64,000 nt of DNA, from NCBI GenBank assembly GCA_963803295.1, contig CAWDMC010000008.1, forward strand, positions 1-64,000, in the 5' to 3' direction. Positions 36,026-47,125 of this stretch are shown in pieces. Position numbers and translations under genes: made by a program. The stretch's first letter is position 1. Each line of letters opens with the position of its first letter. The stretch is from CAWDMC01 sp963803295 (GTDB taxonomy: Bacteria > Acidobacteriota > Terriglobia > UBA7540). The notes under the pieces were generated by a model. It was not told the origin of the DNA, did no database searches, and was given only the letters and a program-made list of their open reading frames with translations.

Positions 36026-36321
36026 TTGGGAAACGCCAGAAAGTATCGGCCAGCTCCAGGAGCGAGGCAGGAGTTTCACTCCCGGGGTCCGCCAAGGGCG
36101 GTCGAGAGGTAGTGGCGATGTAAAAACAGCTTCCAATCCGTACCGTAGTCCACTAAGGAGTCGCCTCCACCACTACCGACGGCGACTTGGACGCCTGAGC
36201 GATTCAATCGCGGGTTTTGGAAACTATCTTGTTATTGTACAGACCGTCCACTCAGGGTAAGATTGTCTTCAAATCAGCCGAGATCAGAATACTGTTGGGC
36301 ACGAGAATCGGAACCGATGCT

Positions 36322-37101
36322 ATGAGCCTCGTATACGTGTTCGCCGCAATGAAAATGGAGTCGCAACCAGTCGAACGGCTGATCGGAATCAAGCCGGATT
36401 CCGCCGACCGTATGAAGGTGAAATCCGGCCAATGCGGCCCGAATCAGGTGGTGATCTTCATAACCGGCATGGGACCCCGGCGGGCCAGGCGCGTTGCCAA
36501 GGATGCTTTCGGGTCCGGAGTCGCACATGCTGGCGCAGTCGGTAAGCCCGACGCCGGCATTGTTATTGGATTGTGCGGAGGCCTTTCACCTTCGTTGGCG
36601 GAAGGCACAATCGTGAGCTATACCGAATGTCTATCGACCGAGACCGGCCAGCAGCCGCTTCGGTGCTCGCCGTCGCTAGTACAGCGCGAAATCGCCCTGC
36701 TCACATCGAAGCGGCTGAAGTGTGAGCGTGTCGTCGGTATCACTAGCCCGCGAGTTGGAACTCCGCTCGCCGAAAAAACGGCCCTGGTGCACTCCGGAGC
36801 GAGCGTCATCGATATGGAGAGCTACGAAATCATCGCCGCCGCGACACAGGCGGGAGTGCCAATCACGGTCCTACGGGTCGTCGCTGATCCCGCAGACCAG
36901 AAGATGCCCGACTTCAATCGCGCCCTAAAGCCGGACGGCGATTTTGACGGATGGAAAGCCCTTGAGATCGCTCTCGGATCACCACTGCTTACGGCCAGGC
37001 TGATTGCAGCGAACCGCCGAGCCATTCAAAAACTAACTCCTGCACTCGAGATTGTGCTTGGCTCCGACTGTTTCACGCAAATGCGCAGCCAGGCTTATTG
37101 A
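36322..37101 (+). CDS. Nucleoside phosphorylase-like protein (PNP/UDP superfamily)
   Basis: The 259-aa protein begins MSLVYVFAAMKMESQPV and shows family motifs: ITGMGPRRA for phosphate/ribose binding, GIVIGLCGGLSP, VIDMESYEI (the conserved E-M-E type nucleoside-binding segment) and VLRVVADPAD, resembling the xSDxAD catalytic loop. Overall it looks like hopanoid-associated HpnG-type phosphorylases, though no hopanoid genes are nearby. The next gene encodes a TPR-CHAT protease; PNP-like and caspase-like domains are paired in some bacterial conflict systems. Substrate unknown. Confidence 0.75.
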   Translation: MSLVYVFAAMKMESQPVERLIGIKPDSADRMKVKSGQCGPNQVVIFITGMGPRRARRVAKDAFGSGVAHAGAVGKPDAGIVIGLCGGLSPSLAEGTIVSYTECLSTETGQQPLRCSPSLVQREIALLTSKRLKCERVVGITSPRVGTPLAEKTALVHSGASVIDMESYEIIAAATQAGVPITVLRVVADPADQKMPDFNRALKPDGDFDGWKALEIALGSPLLTARLIAANRRAIQKLTPALEIVLGSDCFTQMRSQAY

Positions 37102-37183
37102 CGGCTGGATTCCATGCCTTTGTCCACCTGAAAGCCGTCCACGACTTAACCGACTCTGTGGCAACTTCGTGAAGGGGCGAGCT

Positions 37184-39896
37184 ATGAACCGGAGCGCCGC
37201 TCACGCCTTTCGGCCTGAGACAGTCACCGCAATGTCGGCACAAAGGATTGTACTCTCCTCGCTCGTGGCCTTGATTCTTTTCGCCCCGCGAATTACCGCC
37301 CTGCCCGAAGATGCTACGGCAGTGCTCGCCGAAGCCGACCGGCTGGCCATGCTCTACAACTGGCCCAAAGCTGCACCGTTGTACGCGCAAGCGCAGAACT
37401 TGTTCGATCAGTCCGGCGACAAGAGGAATGCCCTCTATGCGAGGCTGGGCTGGATTTGGACTCAAGCCGGAACAGGACGCACTGAGAAGTTGGACAGCGA
37501 AGTCGAGCACCAGATGGAGAATCCTCTGGTCCGCCAGGACGCTAAATTGATGCTGCGCTGCTTGGTGACGAAAGCCGCCCTTGATCAGGCGAAGAACGAG
37601 GCTTCCGCGAGGGACACTTGGGAGAGAGTTCTTGAGACCGCCAAGGCGGCTGGGCGAAAAGCGGTGGGAGGCGCGGGCACAGGCAGAGCTTGGAATGATC
37701 ACGTTCATGGATGGCGATGTGGATAAGGCCACCGCGATGATCAAGACTGCCTTCCTCTCATTGTACTTGCAGGGTGACCTCGGGGCAGCCATCTATTACG
37801 GTTCGATAGTAGGTAACGGCCAGGTCGAAGTGGGCCAGCCCGAAATAGCCCTTGTGTACTGCGACATGGCGCTGAAAACAACCGCAACAACTAAGGACAT
37901 GGGCTTCCCCTTTTGGGCTTACATGGGGAAGGCGCGCGCTCTCGTCGCGTTACATCGCGAGCCGGAGGCCAAGCCGCTCCTGGAGTTGGCGATAGAGCAG
38001 GCAAGAAGCCAAGGGGCGCCCGCGGTTGAAGCCCAGTTGCTCGTCGTGATGGGCAAGCAGGCGGCCGCCAGCAATCCGGAACAAGCGATCGCATATCTCA
38101 AAGCCGCCGCGCGTCTGAGCAGCCAAAATGGTTTTCGCCACCCGTACGCATGGAGCACCGTCGAATTGGCCAATGTTTATCGTGACCAGGGCGATCTGGT
38201 GAGCGCGCAGAAATATGCAACGGACGCCCTCCAAGCCATGCGAGATCTTGAGGATAAGTACCACATGCCTGTACATCTCGCTCTGATGGCGGATCTGGCC
38301 GCCAGGAGAGGTGAATTCCGGAAAGCCGAGGCGTTTTATCAGCAAGCTGCTGATGTGGTGGAAGCCCTGCTGATCAATGTGCCTAGCCGGGAAGTGGAGA
38401 GCTCTTTGATCGCCCTGGAGAGCCAAATCTATCTCGGCTACTTTCGGCTTGCTGCGACCACACATGCGAACTCCACAAAAGCCTTTGACATCCTCGAGAT
38501 GGCCCGGGGACGATCGATCGCCGACGCGCTCCGAAGCGAGCCAATTCGTCGGGTTCCTGCCGATGCAACCACCCAGTCCGCCCGCAGGGACATAAATCGG
38601 ATCCAACTGACCCTCTTGCGTGAGACGAATCGCAACAAGCGAGAGAATCTTCTTGAACAGCTGTTCCAGGCTGAGCAAGTCATTGCTCCGGTCGGCAGGC
38701 CCAAGAACCGCCTGCAGGAAAATGGCGTCCACGCGCACCCTATTCGACTGGCCACGCTCCGCAGTTCTCTCCGCCCAGATGAAATGGTTCTTGAGTACAT
38801 ACTGGACGAGCCGAATTCGTTCTGCCTTCGGATCACTCGCCAAACGGCGGCGGTCACGGTTCTGCCGGCGGGCCGAAAACAAATCGAACAGTCGGTCGAC
38901 AATTACCTTGCTGAAATCGGGTCCATGAAGCCCGGCACGGACGCCTCGGAGAGGCTCTACTCCCTATTGCTGCGGCCCATCCTCGGTCGGGCCTCTAAGC
39001 CGAGACTGATCATCGTTCCAGACGGCAAGTTAAACCTGTTGCCATTCGACTCCTTGCAGGATTCGCAGGGCCGGTATGTTCTCAATTCTTACGTCGTGAC
39101 CTACGCGCCTTCCGCGACGGTGCTTCACACCATTCGGACCTCTCCGGTGGCCCATGCGCCGAGTCTCACTCTGCTTGGTGTAGGAGACGTCGACTATCAT
39201 CAGCCCCGAGCGTTGGGGGCCACTGCCGGCCCGGGTCAGTTGGAGGCAGCCACCACCGACCCGTTTGACCTTTCCGGCGCTCAACTCGTGAATATTCCAA
39301 AAACCCGCGACGAGGTCACAGCAGTCAGTCATGCCCTCGGTGGTGACAGCCGTTTGCTGTTGGGTCGTGAGGCTACGGAGGCGGCTTTCAAGTCGCAGCC
39401 GCTGGCGGACTTCAAAATCATCCACATCGCCGCGCACGGTATCGTGAGCACAAAGTTTCCAAATCGGTCTGCCCTTGTCTTGGGTGCCGACCCGGCATCG
39501 CGTGAGGATGGGTTGCTTCAGGTGGGTGAGATCGAGAACCTCACGCTTAATGCCCAACTTGTGACGCTTTCGGCCTGTGATACCGGCCTCGGAAAGCTAC
39601 AAGGCGAGGAGGGCATCGCGAACCTGGTGCGTGCCTTTCTTTTCGCTGGCGCGAAGTCTGTCCTCGCGACTTTGTGGACTGCCAGCGATGTGTATACGCC
39701 GAATCTCATGGGGCGCTTCTACCGCCGCGTGGCCGAGGGACAGGACGAAGGGCAAGCACTACGCCAAGCCAAACTTGATCTGGTGACTGAGTTTGGCGAC
39801 CAGGCCCTTCCTGTCTTTTGGGCCGGATTCACACTGGTGGGCGATGGGTCGAAGGGCATCCCTCTTCCTCGACTCCGGTTGTCAGCGCTTCACTAA
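37184..39896 (+). pseudogene. TPR-repeat protein with C-terminal CHAT protease domain, one frameshift
   Basis: The start at 37184 gives a signal-like hydrophobic segment (IVLSSLVALILFAPRITA), so export is likely. TPR-like helical repeats fill the first roughly 450 residues. The CHAT (caspase-like) domain at the end carries the His motif HIAAHG and the Cys motif LSACDTG, both intact. A single extra G near 37650 splits the frame after KAAG; the second frame resumes with EKRWEARAQAELG. The protein would be about 900 aa. CHAT proteases act after activation by partner proteins. The gene follows the nucleoside phosphorylase by 82 bp. Confidence 0.85.
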
Positions 39897-39987
39897 TGGA
39901 TCAGGCGGTCATTGACTGCAAGGCTTGCCGGTTGTTACAAACGAACACAATACCTCTGTCCGAACCTTGAGCCGTAGGAGAGATCTC

Positions 39988-40428
39988 ATGGATAGACGTG
40001 ACTTCCTCAGCGCGGGATCGGGCGAGGCGGGTTTGACCGCTTCCACCGGCTTGGTTGTGTCATCGGCGAAGGCAGAGACGAAGACAATCGGCGCAGATCC
40101 GATTTTGAAACGGAAGTTGGGCAAGACAGGCGAAGAACTCTCTATCGTTGGACTCGGCGGCATGGTGCTAGTGGACAATAGCCCATCGTTTGCCAGCAAT
40201 ATCGTGGCGGAAATGATTCTGGACATGGATTCCACCGAGGTCCCGTTGCACGCAGAGCAAGAGCAGAGCTGTTACAACGGGTACTTCGAGTCCACCTGTT
40301 TTCACCCAATGGCGAGCCGCCGAACGATGGATTTCAGTAACCGGGGAGGCAGGGCGGGAGAAGTGTCGGAGGAATCGCGGGAAAATGGCAGTTTCGGGCT
40401 TTGGGATTCTTCGGAGATGTCAAACTGA
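39988..40428 (+). pseudogene. Chimeric remnant: Tat-signal aldo/keto reductase start joined to an IS1380 fragment
   Basis: The start at 39988 (after TAGGAG) encodes a twin-arginine-type leader (MDRRDFLSAG) and then an aldo/keto reductase beginning (RKLGKTGEELSIVGLGG), which stops matching near 40205. The frame then reads LDMDSTEVPLHAEQEQSCYN and HPMASR, which matches the first DDE region of an IS1380 transposase different from the one at 34.7 kb. Neither part is complete. It is the scar of an old insertion and deletion. Confidence 0.7.
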
Positions 40429-40571
40429 CCGCTTCCGTGGTCCGTGGAGGCACGGAGCAGTCAAAAAACTCGACTGGAACCTTGCATTGAGGGACGGTCG
40501 GGTGTACCTTACCGGTCGGACGGAAACTCGATAATGGAAATTCCGGGCCAAGAGTGAAGGAGGTTGGAACC

Positions 40572-43500
40572 ATGAGATTTGGGTTTACGCCTTTTTCTGA
40601 GCTGTCTGCGGCGCGGGCGACGTGTTGGCTATTTGCGCTAGCTGCGTGCCTTGCGGGTTCTTTCGCGCGAGCCGCATCTCCTGTTGTGATTTTTAGTGAT
40701 CTAACCGGTACCTTCACACCCGGTGGGTACATCGTGGGTCAGTATTCTCCTGGAAATAGTTATGTGGCCGGGGGGGCCTTCACGCCGGTAGGACAAAGCT
40801 ATACCCTCAATCAAATCGAGACCTTGATGTCGTTCTCGTCCGGTGTCAATAACATGACGATCAGTCTCTGTAGGGACTCTGGTGGAGTTCCAGGATCGCA
40901 ATTGGAGTCATGGAGCCTCGTCAACGTTTTACCCTCATCCCCATCGATAATCACCATCACTTCTGTGGTGCACCCGACCCTATTGGCGGGACAGCAGTAC
41001 TGGATTACGGCCAAGATGGCCAACCCGACCTCAGTCGGTGTTTGGTGGATTAATGCGTTGGGCGAGGGTCTCCAGGGTGTGGGATCGTCGAGCCTAAATG
41101 GTGGGCCCTTCACGCCGGGCAACACTACCGTCTTCGGATTCCAGGCGTTCGCCGTTGTCGGGACTGGCAGCGCAGGCTTGCCCGCGCCTGTAGCGTTCTA
41201 CGGCGGTACGACGAGTGCCGTGAATCCCACCGTGTTGGTTGCAGAGCCTGTTGACACAGCAACCGGAAATTACTACTCCACCCACGTCGATTTGACCATA
41301 AAGGCGCGTGGCTTAGCTCTTCAATTTGCTCGATATTACAATAGTCTTGATCCGTATATCGGACCGCTAGGCACGGGGTGGACTCACTCGTACAATGTGT
41401 TTCTGACTCAGGACCCTCAATCTGGGGAAGTTACCATCAAGCGATCTGACGGGTCGGCTATCTCTTTTGCGATGGTCAGTCCTGGGGAGTACGAACCGAT
41501 AACAGTAGGAGTAGTCGATTCTCTTGTCCAGAATGGTGATGGTTCCTTCGCGTTTGCTCGGAAGGATCATGTCGTTTTCACCTTCTCTGCCGTGGGCCGA
41601 CTGACAGACATCGAAGACCGGAATGGCAATGCGCAAGTACTTGCGTACAGTTCCGCGGGAAATCTCGCGTCGGTCACAGATGCAACAGGACGGGCACTTT
41701 CATTTAGCTATGACCCCAATAACCACCTTACCGGCGTTAGTGACTGTTCCGGGCGCAGTATCCAATTCTCGTACGACTCAAACGGAAACCTAGCTTCGTA
41801 CCAAGACGCACTTGGGAATATCACGCAGTATGAATATGATGGGAATCACCGGATGGTCTCTGCGACCGATCCGGTGGGCACCACGCATGTCCAGAACAGC
41901 TACGATGATTCCGGCCGAGTGGTGTCACAGAAGAACGGCCGCGGATTTACCACCTCGTTTGCGTACAACAGCCCATCTACTGGAATTACGACAATAGTGG
42001 ACCCGCTTGGAAATTCGACGCAGCATGTTTACGACGGTCGGCTCAGGCTGGTCGAGGTCATAAATGCCCAGGGGAGGATGACAACTTTGACGTACGACGC
42101 GAACAACAATCGGACCAGTGTGACGGACTCGAACAGTCATGCAACAACCTTTACGTACGATGGGCACGGTAACATTACGGCCATCGCAAATCCCCTCGGC
42201 AACACAGCGACATTCGCGTACGACGCAAATAACAATCTCCTCAGCGGTACGGGTCCTACCGGAAATACGACAACATTCGGCTATGACACGAGGGGCAATT
42301 TGACTAGCGTTCAAGACGCTCTGAACAACTCGACTAGCTACGCCTATGATGGCTTTGGGCAGCTTGCCTCCAGGACAGATGCTCTTGGCCACAAGACGTC
42401 TTTGGCCTACGACTCAGCGGGGAATCTCGCCCAAATAACAAATGCTCTGGGCAAAACTATCAGCCTGGGTTATGACGGTATTGGTCGGCTGGTCTCGGTC
42501 ACTGATCCGAACGGGCACACCAAAACCAGCGCCTACGATGCGCTCAGTCGACTCGTGAAGTTGGTAGACGCGCTGGGCAATCAAACGCTCTTCGGATACG
42601 ATTCCGTCGGGGACTTGGTGAAACTGACTAATGCAAATGGCAAGGTTACGACCTACGCATTCGATAGCACCTACAACCTGCTAAGCGTGACCGATGCGCT
42701 CGGAAACGTCACAAGCTACGCGTACGACGCAAATAACAATCGAACCACGTTTACGAACGCGAAAGGCAAAACCATTACTTACAGTTACGATGCCCTCAAT
42801 CGGCTCGTGAAGGTGACGGATCCCCTGTCCCACGTAACTTCCTATTCTCGGGGCGCGGTGGGAAATGTCATAGCGGTGACCGATCCGAATGGTAAGACGA
42901 ACCGATTCAGCTACGATGCATTGAACCGCCGCGTCAGCATTTCGTACGCGGACGGGGCCGCTGTTACCTACGCCTACGACGCGACGGGAAACGGATAGGC
43001 ATGGTTGACCCGCACGGCACAACGCATTACGGCTACGATGCCTTGAACCGGATTCTCTCAGTTACCGACCCAGCAGGCAAGGTAGTCTCTTATGGATATG
43101 ACGCAGTGGCGAATCGGGTTCTCTTGGCGTATCCCGACGGAACGACCCTGCGATACGCCTTTGACCCTGTCAACCGGCTGCATCAGGTCACAGACTGGCT
43201 GGGCAAGGTTACCAATTACGAATATGACCCTGCCAACGACCTTTTGGAGGCGAGATATCCGAATGGCGCAGGCATGGAGTACAGCTATGACGCCGCGAAC
43301 CGACTAGTCGAGGTTACGGATTCCAGGCACAAATCACGTCGGGTGGTTTTCCGCTACACTCTTGACCCAGTTGGTAACAGGATCGCATTGCGCCTTGACG
43401 ACGATGTGACCGCGTTTGAGTATGATGCGAGGAACGAACTCATAAGCGCCCAGTTTGGAATATGGAAGACGATCTGGACGTATGATGCGGTAGGAAACCG

Positions 43501-44746
43501 CGTGGAAGAATTTGGGCCTGCCCGTTGTCTCACGTATTCCTATGACGATGCGGATCGCCTTCTGAGAGCTGGCATAACGACATATAGCTACGATGCGGCC
43601 GGCAACCGGCTGAGCAAGAGAATTTGGGACGAAACCACCAATTATTCATACGACGCGGCCAATCGTCTCATTTCAGTTGTCGGGCCGCGCGTGAACAGCA
43701 GCTTCGGTTACGACGGTGACGGAAATCGGATCACCCAAAAGACGAGCTTTGGGACGCACGTCTACGTTAATGACGTGGCACGAGTCTTCCCCAGCGTGTT
43801 GGACGAGTACGGGCCAGAGGGGAAGTTTTCTTACGCGTACGGACACGGATTAATGGAGTCCAGCGGCGCGTCGCACGACTATTTCTACCAATATGATGGG
43901 ATTGGCAGCGTTGTGGCTTTGACGAGTGCTCAAGGAAGCGTTGTCGCATCATATGATTACGATCCGTGGGGGAATTCGTTGTTTCACCCTGGCCACAGGG
44001 GGACGAGGAACCTGTTCCGATATACCGGAGAGGCGCTTGATGCGGAAACTGGCCTTTACTATTTGAGGGCTAGGTACTACGACCCAACTATCGGACGATT
44101 TATCTCGAAGGATGAATTACCAGGGGTGGCAAACGCACCTCTGACAACTAATACGTACGCGTATGGGCGGAACAATCCCTTGCGATATACGGATCACTCC
44201 GGCATGGCCTCACAATCATTGGGTAGCGAGGATATGAATCTCAGATCCGGGGGCATCTTGAGCTTGCTTTCCACACTCGGTTTAGCATCATACCCGCCGC
44301 CGGCACCTGGGTCTGGCATCTCACGACCTGGAACGTCTGGGGTCCCTGTGCCGACGTCTCCCATTACAATCACAGTTTCCTACGACCTGGGGTCCTTCGG
44401 CAACAACTATCTTCCTTACGATTACGGGTTCTCAGGTACCGCAAATGCGGACATCAACTACGACATCGGCGACTTCGGTTCGCCGGCATCACCTTATAAC
44501 ACCGCAGGTCCCTACAACCCGTCCCCCCAACCATTTCCCTACCCTCCCGCGCCGGCTACGACCGGCGATGAATGGAATGCATTGGCAAATCAGCTTTATT
44601 GTGCTTCTGGCAATTTGTGTCTACCCTCGGGCGAAGAAGCTCAACACGGCTATGACAGCCCAAGCCCAGTTGGCATTGCGAACAACATAGGCGAAAGTAA
44701 TTGGAACACTCCAGTGCCCGATTTTATGCAGCCCGTAGCACCGTGA
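40572..44746 (+). pseudogene. Secreted Rhs/YD-repeat protein with one frameshift
   Basis: The ATG at 40572 gives a clear signal peptide (CWLFALAACLAGSFARA). After an N-terminal beta-rich domain, dozens of YD repeats (forms of YDANNNRTSVTD) run to about 43990, followed by the Rhs core end (RYTGEALDAETGLYYLRARY, then GRFISKDELPG and YAYGRNNPLRYTDHSG). The last roughly 180 residues are a Gly/Pro/Tyr-rich variable tip with no recognised toxin. One missing base near 42987 breaks the frame after DATGN. Rhs proteins form a shell around a toxin tip. No immunity gene was recognised downstream. Confidence 0.85.
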
Positions 44747-44887
44747 GATCTGAGATTGTCAACGAGACGGGTCGGCTCATACGGATTACAGGTCTTTCAC
44801 GCCGAGATGTCCGTCGAATGCGAAGTTGGCCGTTTCGCAATCGCGCAATCTTGGGGGCGACACTGCGCGTCAAGTAGCGCCTGTCTG

Positions 44888-45335
44888 CTATCTATGAACA
44901 TGTGGAGGGGGGCTTCGCCCGGGTGGCGAGGCACTGATGGTAGGATTACAAGGCGGGATCGTTGGCGGGAGTGTCGTTGCAAGGATCTTCTTGGATGGCG
45001 CAACGAGCTTGGCAATCCGAATGGCGCGGACTTCCCACGCGCGTACCGCCGCCTTGGCTCCGGCTCCGTTCTTCTTGCCGCGGCCAGTGCCGTTCTTCTC
45101 AATCTCAGGTGAGCGGAGATAGCCGGTGAAGTAGTGTGCGCCGGTCCGCAAACCTACAGCGACCGCCGCCACGGCCCCAAAACACGTGATGCGGTGCCAG
45201 TCGACGTGGGACTCCCACTCGCCTTGGCTGTTCTTCCACGACCGCTCGGTGGCGAGAGACAGCACGGTGAAAGGAACGCCGTCCCGACTAGTTCGGCTCT
45301 CGAATCAGCCCTATAAGCCCATCAAATCCACTGAA
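44888..45335 (-). pseudogene. ssb: Degenerate single-stranded DNA-binding protein gene
   Basis: On the minus strand the frame from 45265 reads LSLATERSWKNSQGEWESHV, then DWHRITCFGAVA, GAHYFTGYLRSPEIEKN, and later RAWEVRAIRIAKL. This matches the SSB core (WK...GEWE, TEWHRVV, LRSREYE, WEIRA). Upstream another frame gives GLIGLIREP, matching the SSB start, and a frameshift at about 45290 separates them. Conjugative elements often carry an ssb; this copy seems broken. Confidence 0.55.
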
Positions 45336-45349
45336 TTTTGGTGCACGAT

Positions 45350-45903
45350 TGTGACTGGAAGCATAAAATGGCCACGGCTGTTAGCACCAGCTTAAAAGGG
45401 AGCCGTTTTCACCGGGTTGAAGGGAACCAGTCGTGAAAGGGAGAACGATCCTCGGACACAACCGCGCTGACCGGAAACGATGGGGATTTTCCCGGGCGGA
45501 CCGATTTGCGGGGTTCGCCGACGCGAGGTTAACGCAAGCAGGCTACCCTCCAGCGCCACCAGCAGAAACAGTCCAAGGAAACAGGAGGCAACTCCGGCGC
45601 TGACGAGGCCACTGGCCGAATTGCTGGGCTCCCGCGTAGGGGCATCGCGGCGCGGTCCTAGCTGGCCCATTCGTTGGCCAAAATCTCCCCTGCCTCCCCG
45701 GATGAGCAGGAATCGTTTGACGCCGACGAGATTCTCCATCGGGCGGGCGACCCCATGCAAGAGAAAAAACTATAGAGTCTGCTGTAGAGTTTTTTAACCG
45801 CGTCCCCGCCGATGAGGTCATTGAAGCGGGGCCCGGTACACTGATGAAAACGGCTTCCTCTTAGCCCGGTGCTGACACACGGCCACTCTATGCTTCCAAT
45901 ATG
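45350..45903. mobile_element. Small element bounded by imperfect inverted repeats of about 60 bp
   Basis: The sequence at 45350-45413 is the inverted counterpart of 45842-45903; both contain GAAAACGGCT, GGTGCT and TATGCTTCCA in the same order. The roughly 430 bp between has no convincing gene. It looks like a deletion derivative (MITE-like) of an IS, and its arms resemble the 3245-3300 motif. The rest of 44747-46376 contains only the broken ssb and a CHAT fragment. Confidence 0.5.
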
Positions 45904-46086
45904 CTACTATGACTACTGCAAAGCGAGCTTGTGGATTCAACTTGCGCGAATCGGCCACAAAGAAGTAGAAGAGGTCCTGTCATGCTCGTGGCGTGTTGGG
46001 CAGTTTTTAGGTGACTGCAAAGGGATGCGGGGATGAAATTCCTACCACAGTTGATGAAATCGCCCTCGTACGTATTCGCGATCCCG

Positions 46087-46139
46087 TGTGATACCGGCCT
46101 CGGGAAGCTGCAAGTCGAGGGAGGGCATCGCGAACCTGG
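46087..46139 (+). pseudogene. Fragment of a CHAT-domain gene
   Basis: TGTGATACCGGCCTCGG and the following bases to GCATCGCGAACCTGG match the Cys-motif region of the TPR-CHAT gene (about 39574-39627) at most positions, with small indels. The frame does not continue on either side. It is a short relic of a related gene. Confidence 0.6.
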
Positions 46140-46376
46140 GTGGCGCCAATTTTGTCAGATGTGGGTAGGGGGAGCCGACCGGACCGGCCAAACCCGCTGA
46201 GCGCAAACGCCGAAGCGCATGAGCAACGTGGCCTTAATGCGTCCATTTCCCGACGATCCTGAGCCGAGCTCCGAAGGGAGCACAGGAGGGGTGACCTGAA
46301 ACAGCGGAAGCGAAAGAAGAGCTCTCCAAGCAGTTGCGAGCGTGAGTTCCCCGCCTTTTGTTGTTAGCTTCCGATC

Positions 46377-47073
46377 TTACTTGAGAAGTATCGGATACTC
46401 GCTCCGACTCGATCCTCTCTGGCCAATCTCCATCAGATACAGTCCGGGCGGCAAGCGTGTAAGATCCAACTTGAGGCTAAGTACGGCGATATGGTCACGC
46501 AACTCCGCAGGCCCCTCCGCTTGCGCTAAAGGATGATCGGGCTCCTGCAAAACTTGGACCTCGTACTTACCGGGCTCACTGCCGACAGGCAAATAGATCG
46601 ACAGTGTCAATCTGTCTCTCGGAATCTGCACGGGTGCCTTTTTGGCGTTTTTGTCCGGTCCGCGCAAAGGTGCCTGATACCGGAAATCAACAAGCTGTTC
46701 CTTGTAAGGCCCATTGTTTTGAGCGACGACGCTCCCCGGCGGCGCTTGCCTTGAGCCCCGGCCAGCCAACCACAGCCATACCGCAACTCCCGCCACTAAG
46801 ACTACGGCGGCTGCAACGGCTATCCAGCGGGACTTCGAAGACTTGCGGCTCGTCTTCGCGGAAGGCCACGAAATCATTGAAACAGGGAGAGCAGTGGCTT
46901 ATGTGATCGTCCCACTGCCTGGCTTTCTCACGATCATACTGGCGCAAGGCCATGGCTTTGAGAATATCTTGGGAAGGACATCCAACGCGGTCGGGGTTGG
47001 GAAATGCGGTCGAAAAGTAACGCTTGCCCGCTTCACGCAGACGCTGATCGTCCTCTTTGGAAAAGGGCTTCAT
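46377..47073 (-). pseudogene. Membrane anti-sigma-factor-like protein, one frameshift
   Basis: The N-terminal part (from 47073) has a zinc-finger-type H-x3-C-x2-C segment (DDHISHCSPCFNDF), as in ZAS-domain anti-sigma factors. After a frame change near 46850 the second frame gives a basic linker (SRKSSKSRW), a single transmembrane helix (IAVAAAVVLVAGVAVWLWL) and an extracytoplasmic C-terminal domain. Together they form a protein of about 230 aa. It lies directly after the sigma-factor-like gene on the same strand, which supports a sigma/anti-sigma pair. Confidence 0.65.
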
Positions 47074-47125
47074 TTGAGAGCAGATTGGACCCTTGAATTG
47101 AGCTCAGGGAGAGGCAATGGGAGAG

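Larger units (their letters stand above)
34598..36214 (+). mobile_element. IS1380-family insertion sequence, approximate limits
   Basis: An IS1380-type transposase gene fills 34695-36006. The decamer CGCGATTGAA at about 34598 recurs inverted at about 36205-36214, and the implied length (1.6 kb) suits the family, but no target duplication was found, so these limits are tentative. Upstream of the gene an 11-bp inverted pair, ACCTTGTTGG and CCAACAAGGT, spans 34628-34688. Confidence 0.45.

Noticed and set aside
45392..45760. Minus-strand 122-codon frame with a hydrophobic segment
   Set aside because: It lies within the inverted-repeat element, lacks a ribosome site and family resemblance, and overlaps an equally open plus-strand frame in GC-rich DNA.
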